Part shown: positions 45,386 through 52,833 of the stretch, in pieces
How the letters are laid out: the number at the start of each line of letters is the position of its first letter
Numbering within the stretch: the first letter of the stretch is position 1
DNA from: an uncultured Prevotellaceae bacterium
GTDB taxonomy: Bacteria; Bacteroidota; Bacteroidia; Bacteroidales; Bacteroidaceae
Length of the DNA: 64,000 bases
Reading direction: 5' to 3'
Assembly: GCA_902779455.1 (NCBI GenBank)
Contig: CACZBS010000017.1
Coordinates: forward strand, 1 to 64,000
Made by a program: the position numbers and the translations under genes
The notes under the pieces: generated by a model
What the model was told of the DNA's origin: nothing
Database searches by the model: none
What the model saw: the letters and a program-made list of their open reading frames with translations, nothing else

Positions 45386-46054
45386 TTACTTCGTTAATTG
45401 AACACTCAGTCCGTTGCTGGTAACCCAGCTGACAGTGCCCGTGCTGGGGTCGTAGACGCCGTTGGTCACTGTCGGCTTGCTCGAGAAGTACCAGCTGCCG
45501 GCTCCCACCTGCGTGAGCGTGTTGTCGTCGTTGAGCGTGACGATGGCTTCCAGGTGGAAGTCGTAGGTCGGCTCGTAGCCAGGATAATTATAGTAGAAGT
45601 AGTAGCCGGCCATGAGGTCGTCGATGGTGTAGGTGCCGTCGCCGTTGTCCGTGATAATGATCGGGGCCTCGGGGCCGTAGAACTGTGTTGATCCCCAATA
45701 AGCGCTGGCCAGACCGTTGGGATTGACCACCATCACGGTGCGGGTGACGCTGTTTGAGAAGTTGTCAGTGTTGGCCACGGAATAGACGAGGTCATAGAAT
45801 CCGCCGACATTTGTGTTGACCGAACCGCTGACGACCACCTTGTCGGTGATGTCGTTCTCGCCTTCGGTGGCGGTGTAGCCAGGCTCGACGTAGGGTTCGC
45901 CGACATTCAAGACGATGAGTTCGTCGCCCTGTAGCTGCAGGTCAGCAAAGTGCGTCACGCGAGTGTCGGTCAGCTGGTCTTCGCCGTCGTTGCACGAGGT
46001 AAGCATGAATGCCGACAGACAGACAGCGAGTCCGCTCAGAAGTATCTTTTTCAT
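45386..46054 (-). CDS. DUF5011 / BT_2262-like surface lipoprotein
   Basis: A 222-residue lipoprotein with lipobox FMLTSCNDG. Residues about 40-100 form an Ig-like DUF5011 domain (VGEPYVEPGYTATEGENDIT, GFYDLVYSVANTDNFSNSVT). The C-terminal half (GTYTIDDLMAGYYFYYNYPG and GVYDPSTGTVSWV) matches BT_2262-type proteins encoded with SusC/SusD pairs. The ATG at 46054 begins the signal peptide; an ATG at 46066 adds four residues. The gene is in operon with the SusD-like gene upstream. Confidence 0.78.
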   Translation of the reverse strand: MKKILLSGLAVCLSAFMLTSCNDGEDQLTDTRVTHFADLQLQGDELIVLNVGEPYVEPGYTATEGENDITDKVVVSGSVNTNVGGFYDLVYSVANTDNFSNSVTRTVMVVNPNGLASAYWGSTQFYGPEAPIIITDNGDGTYTIDDLMAGYYFYYNYPGYEPTYDFHLEAIVTLNDDNTLTQVGAGSWYFSSKPTVTNGVYDPSTGTVSWVTSNGLSVQLTK

Positions 46055-46094
46055 ATGCTTAATCATTTTCGGTTATCATTAATTGTTATCATTG

Positions 46095-47579
46095 TTACTT
46101 CACGTCCCAGAAGACGCGGTCGGTGATGGTGCGCACCGCAGGCGTGTTGACGTTGTATTTGCGGGAGTCGCTTGAGTAAGGAATGCTCAAGCAGAGTCCG
46201 CCGTTGCCTTTCATGTTGCGCACGGGAATGAGCAGCTCGCCGGGCGTATAGAGCGTCGGATTAGCCTTCACCTGGGCAGCCGTGACGGCCGAGACCTTGG
46301 GCACGTCGGTGCGACGCTGCTCGCTCCATGCCTCCAGATGGTCGCGCATGAACAGCGCCACCCACTTCTGCATGTAGATGAGCTTCAGGTTGTCGCTGCT
46401 GACGGGCGTCCAGGCACCGCTGGCAGCCAGGAAATCGTCGGCGCCGTCTATTCCGCGGGCAGCGAAGTCGGACTTAACAGCGGCCTCATATGCCTGCTGT
46501 GCGGCAGCGGCATCGTTGTTGAAGCGCAGCTGAACCTCAGCGATGAGGAATTGTAGCTCGCTCTGCGTGAAGAGGCAGATGGGTGCGGCCGCCATTGGCG
46601 AATAGCTGATGGCACTGACATCCGCATTCTTAGGAGTAGAGCCGCTCCAGAACACATTGTCCTGCTTGGAGCCAGGATAGAGTCCCACATAGGTGCCGTC
46701 GGACGAACGCTTGGCGATGGCATAGCTGATGCGCGGGTCGTTCATGGCCTTGTAGTATTCTACGATAGGATAGGCTGCGGCGTGATTCTGGGCCGAGAGG
46801 GCATTATAGGTGGCATACCACGGGTTCCACTGTCCCTGCTGGTTGGTGTAGACATCCCAAGCCACGTCGCCGGTGAAGAACTCGCCGGCATCGACCAGTG
46901 CCTTGGCCTTGGCGGTGTAGCCGGCGGCGTCGATGTTGGCATCGATGAAGCGGAGATACATGCGCAGGCGCAGTGCGTTGGCATAGCCTTTCCACTGAGC
47001 AAGACTTCCATTGAACACGGGGTCGTTGAGCGTAATCTTAGTGTCGAATTCACTGATGGCAGCCTCAGCGTCGTCCAGTTCCTTCAGTACGCTCTCGTAG
47101 ACAAACTGACCGTCGTCATACTTCGGCGTGGAGTTGCTGTTGCCTTGAAGGATCTCTGTGTAGGGAGTCTTGTCGGTGCAGTCAACCAGGATCTGGAACG
47201 TCTGGGTACGCATCACTTGAGTGATGAACAGGTCGCGTGTGTTTGTGCTGCGGTCGGCAATCTCCTTCAGGTCTTGCAGTGCGCCGGCGTAGAGCACGCG
47301 GTAAGGGCGCATAAAGAGGTCGGAGGTCTCATCGATGTTGAGCTCAGCCAGGTCATTGTACTGGTTGGCTTCGGGGCGTTGGTCGAAGTACTGGACAAAG
47401 AAGCCGGCATCATTGAAGAGTGCATCGCCGCAGGCGGTAGCCACGGCATTGATGGCAGCCGGGAACTGCAGTTCCGACGTCATGGCATCATTGGCAGGAT
47501 AGTTGGGGTTGTCGTTGATGTCCATGTCGCAGCTGGCCAGAGCCAAAGCAGCAGAAGTCAATAATAATATCTTTTTCAT
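46095..47579 (-). CDS. SusD-like_2 family nutrient-binding lipoprotein
   Basis: A 494-residue lipoprotein with lipobox ALASCDMD. The family (PF12771 type) is recognised from DINDNPNYPANDAM, FNGSLAQWKGYANALRLRMY and the C-terminal GGLCLSIPYSSDSRKYN. It is the partner of the transporter gene ending 22 bases upstream. Substrate is not evident because the operon carries no degradative enzyme. Confidence 0.92.
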   Translation of the reverse strand: MKKILLLTSAALALASCDMDINDNPNYPANDAMTSELQFPAAINAVATACGDALFNDAGFFVQYFDQRPEANQYNDLAELNIDETSDLFMRPYRVLYAGALQDLKEIADRSTNTRDLFITQVMRTQTFQILVDCTDKTPYTEILQGNSNSTPKYDDGQFVYESVLKELDDAEAAISEFDTKITLNDPVFNGSLAQWKGYANALRLRMYLRFIDANIDAAGYTAKAKALVDAGEFFTGDVAWDVYTNQQGQWNPWYATYNALSAQNHAAAYPIVEYYKAMNDPRISYAIAKRSSDGTYVGLYPGSKQDNVFWSGSTPKNADVSAISYSPMAAAPICLFTQSELQFLIAEVQLRFNNDAAAAQQAYEAAVKSDFAARGIDGADDFLAASGAWTPVSSDNLKLIYMQKWVALFMRDHLEAWSEQRRTDVPKVSAVTAAQVKANPTLYTPGELLIPVRNMKGNGGLCLSIPYSSDSRKYNVNTPAVRTITDRVFWDVK

Positions 47580-47601
47580 ATTGATAGTCTCCTTTCTCTA
47601 T

Positions 47602-50600
47602 TTAGAATTTAACGTTGATGTTGAAACCGAACTTCCGCGAGCTGGGGTTGGCCGTGTACTCACCGAAGTTACCAGTCAGGTCGTTACCGAACGAGCTCGT
47701 CTCAGGATCGACGAAGGTGTTGCTCGACGGTGTCCAGACAAAGAGGTTGTTGCCGAAGGCCGAGATGCGCATGCCCTGAACGAAGGAGCCCTTGAACCAC
47801 TTCGTGGGCAGGTCCCAGCTGAGGACCACCTGGCGCAGCTTGACATAGCTCTTGTCGATGAGTGCGAACGACTCCATGTCGGTGGTTCCGTTATCATAGT
47901 AGGAATAAAGATTGGTGCCGTAGAGTGGAATGTTGTTCTCTGCATAGACGGGCTTCATGATCTCTGTGCCATAGTCGTCGAACTGACCGGTTCCCACTTC
48001 GCCCACCTGGATGACCGAGTTGGGCACCACAAACGGGTTGCGGTCGTTGTAGACGGTCTGAATGGCGTTACCGGTGAAGTAGCAGATGTCCTTTGTACGC
48101 GAGTACATCAGGCCGCCGTGGCGCACGTCGACATCGGCCGAGAGGCTGATGCCCTTATACGTGAAGGTGGTGTTGAAGCCCATCTGGTACTTGTTCTGCA
48201 TGGAGCCGATGTCCACGCGCTCGTCGCTGTTCTGCGGCAGTCCGTTCTCGTCGACCACGATTTGGCCGGCCTCATTGGTCTTAGCCACGTTGGCACGCCA
48301 GATACCCAGTTCCTTGCCCTCAACGGCGTAGAGGCCGAGGCCACCGGAGAAGCCGTAGATGACGCTTTCGTTACCCAGCTCGTCGGGCAGGTCGATGACC
48401 TTGTTGTAGTTCTTGGTGAAGTTCCACGACAGATCCCACTTGAAGTCCTTTGTCCTGACGGGGGTGACGCTGACCAACAGCTCAACGCCGCGGTTGCGCA
48501 CCTTACCCATGTTGATGTTCTGGGCAGAATAGCCTGAGGCGGCATCCATGGACAGCTGAGTGATCTGCTTGTCGGTGTTACGGTTGTAGTAGGTGACGTC
48601 GAACGACAGCCGGTTCTGCAGGAAGGCCATGTTCAGACCGAACTCGGTCTCGGTGGTCATCTCAGGACTCAGCGTGGGGCTGCCCAGCACGTTGCCGGCA
48701 GTATAGGCGTTCAGACTCAGCTTGGTGAAGGGGAAGGAGCTGGCGCCCCATCCGCTCGAGTTGGCTGAGGCCTGTCCATAGACAGAGTTGGTCATGTAGA
48801 CCGACGCGTCGTTACCGGTCTTACCGAAGGCGGCACGCACCTTGCCGAAGGACACGATATCCTTCAGGCTCTGGGGCAGCATCTCGGTGAAGATCCAGCT
48901 GACGGTGACGCCGGGATAGAAGTATGAGCGGTTCTCCTTTGGCAGCGTTGACGACCAGTCGTTACGTGCAGTCAGTGTCAGGTAGAGCATGTCGTCCCAG
49001 CCAAACTCGGCCTGGGCATAGGCGCCGAGTGTGCGCAGCTTCGACTCATACTGTTCAACCGAAGGCATGTTGCTCGAGTTGGTGATGTTGAAGAAGGTAG
49101 GAATCGTAAGACCCTCAACAGAAGCGTAGACATACGACGTACGGTATTCGCGGCCGTTCAGACCTGCGATGGCATTGACGTCGAGCTTGCCAAACTGCTG
49201 GGTGTAGTTCAGCATCAGGTCGTTCTCGATCTGGCGGCGGCGGATGGTCTGCTGCGAGGTGCTGCCCGTCATCGACGAGAGCTGGTCGGCATAGTTAGGT
49301 GTGTCGGGATACATGGCCGCATAGTTGGGAATGCCGGTGTTGCGATGGCCGGTCGAGGTGTCGAGGCCGATGCGGTAGGTCAGCTTGAAGTGCTCCAGGA
49401 AGTCATAGTCGACCTGGAACTTGCCGTAGAGTCGCTCGCTCTCGTAGCGGTTCTCGTAGTCGTTCAGGATCTGATAAGGGTTGATGATGCCGTAGGGCGT
49501 GTAGTAGTAGCCCGGGGTGTTGAAGATGTTGGTCAGGTCCTTACACTCGGCGATGGAGATGTCGCGCGGCGTCTGCATGATAGCGTTGTACATCGAGTTG
49601 GCCTGCTGGCCTCCGCTGACGTACGAGTTCTTCTGCCAGGCGTAGTTCATCGACGTGCTGAACGTGACGGCACCCGTCTTGTGCGAGCCGCGGGCCGAGA
49701 AGGTGTACTTATCGTAGCTGTCCTTCGACGTGGGGATGATGCCGTCGTCGCTGATCTGCGAGAAGGAGACGAAATAGTTCGACTTGTCCGTGGCACCGTT
49801 GAACGACAGGCTGTTCGAGTAGCGGAAGCCCGTGTCGAAGAAGTCCTTGATGTTGTTCTCGATGGGCACATACGACTTGATCTGCTGCGAGGCGCGGTAC
49901 TCACGACCGTAGCGCAGCGTCGAGCCGTCGAACTTCGGACCCCACGAGCCGTTCTCGATGTCGGTCTTGTCGCCGTCCCAGCCCATGCCGAACGTGTTCT
50001 GCATCTGCGGCAGGCGCAGCAACGACTCCCATTGCAGACCGCCGTTGTACTCGATGCCGACGGCCTTGTTCTCCTGCTCCTTACCGCTCTTGGTCGTGAT
50101 GACAATCACGCCGTTGGCGGCACGCGAGCCGTAGAGGGCCGTGGCGGCGGCGCCCTTCAGGATGGTCATCGACTCCACGTCGTCGGGGTTGATCGCGTTG
50201 GCGCCGTTGCCGAAGTCATAGGTGCCATCGAGGCTGGTGCTCGAGATGGAGTTGTTCAGCATCGGCACGCCGTCGACGACATACAGCGGCTGGTTGCTGC
50301 CCGACAGCGAGCTGAAGCCGCGGATGACGACCGAGTTCGAGGCTCCCGGGTCGGCAGCACCAGTGCTGATCTGCACACCGGCCACCTTGCCGGCCAGAGC
50401 CGACATGACGTCGCTGGTGCGGCTCTCCGAAATCTTGTCGCCGTCGACGGCCGTGGCCGAGAAGCCCAGGGCCTTCGTCTGGCGCTTGATGCCCATGGCC
50501 GTCACCACCACCTCGTCGAGCGAGTTGGCGTCGAGGCCCAGGCGCACGGTCATGCCGTCGTGGGCGTTGACGGCCTGCGTCCGCATGCCCACGTAGGTGA

Positions 50601-50817
50601 CGCGGATCTGCGTCCTGCCCTGCGGCAGGGTCAGCGTGAAGCGTCCCTGACCATTAGTCACCGTACCGATCTGTGTGCCTACGACAAGGACCGACGCACC
50701 GATGATTGGTTCGCCGTCCTCCTGAGACACTACGGTACCACTCACTTTAGTTTGGGCTAACGCTCCTCCCACTATGAGGAAGAGCCCCATCAAAAGCATT
50801 GTTAGTCTTTTTTCCAT
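47602..50817 (-). CDS. SusC-family TonB-dependent transporter A (left of the recombinase)
   Basis: A 1071-residue outer-membrane transporter. Signal peptide MEKRLTMLLMGLFLIVGGALA, then a regulatory-like domain (KVSGTVVSQEDGEPIIGASV), the plug (ALAGKVAGVQIS, SVVIRGFSSLSGSNQPLYVV, DVESMTILKGAAATALYGSR) and a barrel ending in FGFNINVKF. The first 93 bases of the gene plus 18 leader bases are repeated, inverted, at the start of transporter B. It has a well-formed promoter and leads an operon of four genes, so it appears to be the active member of the pair. Confidence 0.95.
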   Translation of the reverse strand: MEKRLTMLLMGLFLIVGGALAQTKVSGTVVSQEDGEPIIGASVLVVGTQIGTVTNGQGRFTLTLPQGRTQIRVTYVGMRTQAVNAHDGMTVRLGLDANSLDEVVVTAMGIKRQTKALGFSATAVDGDKISESRTSDVMSALAGKVAGVQISTGAADPGASNSVVIRGFSSLSGSNQPLYVVDGVPMLNNSISSTSLDGTYDFGNGANAINPDDVESMTILKGAAATALYGSRAANGVIVITTKSGKEQENKAVGIEYNGGLQWESLLRLPQMQNTFGMGWDGDKTDIENGSWGPKFDGSTLRYGREYRASQQIKSYVPIENNIKDFFDTGFRYSNSLSFNGATDKSNYFVSFSQISDDGIIPTSKDSYDKYTFSARGSHKTGAVTFSTSMNYAWQKNSYVSGGQQANSMYNAIMQTPRDISIAECKDLTNIFNTPGYYYTPYGIINPYQILNDYENRYESERLYGKFQVDYDFLEHFKLTYRIGLDTSTGHRNTGIPNYAAMYPDTPNYADQLSSMTGSTSQQTIRRRQIENDLMLNYTQQFGKLDVNAIAGLNGREYRTSYVYASVEGLTIPTFFNITNSSNMPSVEQYESKLRTLGAYAQAEFGWDDMLYLTLTARNDWSSTLPKENRSYFYPGVTVSWIFTEMLPQSLKDIVSFGKVRAAFGKTGNDASVYMTNSVYGQASANSSGWGASSFPFTKLSLNAYTAGNVLGSPTLSPEMTTETEFGLNMAFLQNRLSFDVTYYNRNTDKQITQLSMDAASGYSAQNINMGKVRNRGVELLVSVTPVRTKDFKWDLSWNFTKNYNKVIDLPDELGNESVIYGFSGGLGLYAVEGKELGIWRANVAKTNEAGQIVVDENGLPQNSDERVDIGSMQNKYQMGFNTTFTYKGISLSADVDVRHGGLMYSRTKDICYFTGNAIQTVYNDRNPFVVPNSVIQVGEVGTGQFDDYGTEIMKPVYAENNIPLYGTNLYSYYDNGTTDMESFALIDKSYVKLRQVVLSWDLPTKWFKGSFVQGMRISAFGNNLFVWTPSSNTFVDPETSSFGNDLTGNFGEYTANPSSRKFGFNINVKF

Positions 50818-50835
50818 AAATCTCTCTCGTTTTTT
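50725..50835 (-). repeat. Left 111-bp inverted repeat: leader end and signal-peptide codons of susC A
   Basis: On the minus strand this segment runs from AAAAAACGAGAGAGATTT before the ATG to codon 31. It is identical at 109 of 111 positions to 52723-52833 on the plus strand; the two changes lie in the signal-peptide codons (ATA/ATG and TTA/TTG). Identity falls to ordinary family divergence right after the end. The arms are 1887 bases apart and the recombinase gene lies between them. Confidence 0.85.
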
Positions 50836-50940
50836 TATTATATAAAGGTTGGTTGCTTTCGTATCCTACAGCCTTTTTACCCACTCGCACACCTCCGGGG
50901 AGGAGGTGTTCATAGTGACATGGAGTTTTGTTACTGAATG

Positions 50941-50972
50941 CAAAAGTAAATATTATTTTCTAAACTTCCAAA
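50941..50972 (-). promoter_or_regulatory. Bacteroidota-type promoter of susC A, inside the segment bounded by the inverted repeats
   Basis: On the minus strand TTTG (50969-50972) and TACTTTTG (50941-50948) are 20 bases apart. The leader of about 115 bases contains a hairpin ACACCTCC/GGAGGTGT at 50890-50910. No comparable promoter precedes susC B. The remaining gap, 51000-51336, holds AT-rich DNA and the hairpin at 51231-51292. Confidence 0.75.
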
Positions 50973-51230
50973 TTATTTTTATAAAAAGTTTGAATTTTGA
51001 GGACAAAAATGATAAATTGAGGGTTTTTATAGGGAAAATATGCTAAAATGAAAGTTTATGGGTGTAAAACCTACCCTTTTAGCCCTCCTCTTCCATCTGC
51101 GACCTGCCGGAAAGGGCGTTTCAGGAGTAGCTTTGTAAAGAAAAGTGTAAATCTTTTATTACGCTTAGCCAAGCACTTGTTTTTCAATGATTTAACGCAT
51201 CTCAAACGGAGAATCAGCCGTTCACAGGTC

Positions 51231-51292
51231 GAAAAGTGCCGCTTTTCGATAGTAATATAGGGGTATATTACCTTCGAAAAGCGGCACTTTTC
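51231..51292. repeat. 62-bp hairpin element with TAATATAGGGGTATATTA core, copy 2
   Basis: The 31-base arms begin with GAAAAGTGCCGCTTTTCGA and meet at GTAATATAGGGGTATATTAC. The core is shared with 19861-19920, while the outer arms differ but remain self-complementary. It lies 45 bases beyond the 3' end of the recombinase gene. Confidence 0.8.
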
Positions 51293-51336
51293 TCCATGGA
51301 GAGGGCCTGATGTAAAGAAAGAATCAAACCAAGGCG

Positions 51337-52305
51337 CTATTCCGGCACGTCCTTTGGCACCTGACCGATGACCCGCAGGTTGGCTTGGGCGATGGTTTGG
51401 TCGTCGATGTCGCGGATGTAGGTCATGGTGGTCTGTGTGCTGGCATGTCCCAGCGCGCCCGAGATGACGGCCAGGCCCACGTCGGAATGATAGGCGGCCG
51501 AGGCCCACGTGTGGCGGGCGACGTAGCTGGTCAGCGGCATGTCGAGGCCAAGGATGCGGCCCAGCCGGTGCAGCCGGCGGTTGTAGCGTCCGAGAGCCAG
51601 GGCATAGTCGGCCTCGTCGTCGGCCCGCAGCAGGGGGAAGACATAGCGCGCCGACTGATGTTCATAGCGCCGGATGATGTCGGTCAGCTGCGGATGGAGG
51701 GCCACCGCGACGCGATGGCCCGTCTTCTGGCGGTGGTAGACGATGGCGTCGCCCGTGAGTTGTGCGGGCCTGAGGTGGGCAATGTCGACAAAGGGCATGC
51801 CCATGGCATAGAATGAGAAGAGGAATACGTCGCGGGCCAGCTGAAGGGTGGGCCTACGGCTCAGGTCGAGCTGCTGTAGCCTGGCTATGATGTCGAGCGG
51901 CAGCGAGCGCTTGCGCGTGCGCACCGACCCCCGGTAGACGTGGACGAAGGCCGGAGCCAGCCGCTCGTCGGCCTCGGTGAGCAGGGCGCGGAGCGAGCGC
52001 ATGTAGCACGAGGCCGTGTTCTGGCTGACGCCGCGGCGGCGCAGCCATCGCTCGTAGCCCTCGATGGTCATGTGGTCGATGTCGGACAGAAGGGTCTGCG
52101 GCCCGACGTAGCTCAGCAGGGAGCGCATGGCCGTCAGGTAATTAGCCCGTGTGCTGGCGCTGCGCTTCGTAGCAGCCAGCTCCATTTGGCGTTGCAGCAC
52201 GTCGGACAGCAGCACCGTCGCAGGCGTCTGACTTCCGGCAGCGTGGGGGGCATGACGACACGTCTGCCCCACGAGGGGCTGACAGATGTAGATGTTGATC
52301 TCCAT
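51337..52305 (-). CDS. Tyrosine recombinase/integrase between two divergent susC genes
   Basis: A 322-residue site-specific recombinase. The N-terminal SAM-like core-binding domain covers about residues 30-130. The catalytic domain is about 145-310: Arg264 in YVARHTWAS, His287 in GALGHAST and nucleophile Tyr296 in QTTMTYIRD. The segment that commonly reads YTRGM in Bacteroides relatives is FYAMGM here (Met168), so a conserved arginine is replaced. Relatives include the invertases that switch SusC/SusD and capsule genes in Bacteroides. The gene is enclosed by the 111-bp inverted repeats. The ATG at 52305 opens MEINIYICQPLVGQTCR; a later start is possible. Confidence 0.9.
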   Translation of the reverse strand: MEINIYICQPLVGQTCRHAPHAAGSQTPATVLLSDVLQRQMELAATKRSASTRANYLTAMRSLLSYVGPQTLLSDIDHMTIEGYERWLRRRGVSQNTASCYMRSLRALLTEADERLAPAFVHVYRGSVRTRKRSLPLDIIARLQQLDLSRRPTLQLARDVFLFSFYAMGMPFVDIAHLRPAQLTGDAIVYHRQKTGHRVAVALHPQLTDIIRRYEHQSARYVFPLLRADDEADYALALGRYNRRLHRLGRILGLDMPLTSYVARHTWASAAYHSDVGLAVISGALGHASTQTTMTYIRDIDDQTIAQANLRVIGQVPKDVPE

Positions 52306-52385
52306 TGTTCTTTTTTTTAGGGTTTTACAATTATTTGGTTTAGGTCTCTGTCTTTGATTTTATTTTCAAGTAACCGTTTAAATAT

Positions 52386-52544
52386 AACTTGATATGATTA
52401 AGTCACAGACCCCACCCCCAACCCCTCCCCTTGAAGGGAGGGGAGTGCCTGCGGAGTCCCATGCGGCGGGCAAGGCGGAAGCCGCTCCCCTCTCTTCAAG
52501 GGGAGGGGTTGGGGGTGGGGTCTGTGACTTAACCATACCAAGTT
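52386..52544. repeat. Long C/G-rich palindrome, copy 3
   Basis: The core arms (52398-52445 and 52485-52532) match those of 26196-26373 except for the flank, which here is GTCACAG/CTGTGAC. The pairing continues outward with two mismatches to 52386 and 52544, and loosely to about 52373 and 52557. It lies upstream of susC B where a promoter would be expected. The stretch 52306-52740 contains no gene. Confidence 0.85.
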
Positions 52545-52722
52545 ATTTAACGGAAACTTAGTGAGCGTTAAAAAGGTAGCGAGCGTCACCCCTCGGGATG
52601 CCGAGCGGAAGGGAGGTGAGCGCCTGCAGGCATTCCCGCCGCGTCACACCTCCTCCCCGGAGGTGCGACTGGAGGGTAAATCGATGTCACAGGATAAGCA
52701 TCAAAAATTATATACATTATTT

Positions 52723-52833
52723 AAAAAACGAGAGAGATTTATGGAAAAAAGACTAACAATGCTTTTGATGGGGCTCTTCCTCATGGTGGGAGGAGCGTTG
52801 GCCCAAACTAAAGTGAGTGGTACCGTAGTGTCT
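52723..52833 (+). repeat. Right 111-bp inverted repeat: leader end and signal-peptide codons of susC B
   Basis: Inverted partner of 50725-50835 (109/111 identical). It ends at TCT (52831-52833), and the next codon is the premature TAA. The upstream leader (52646-52722) is also related to that of susC A, including the hairpin ACACCTCC/GGAGGTG at 52646-52665, but with many differences. Confidence 0.85.
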
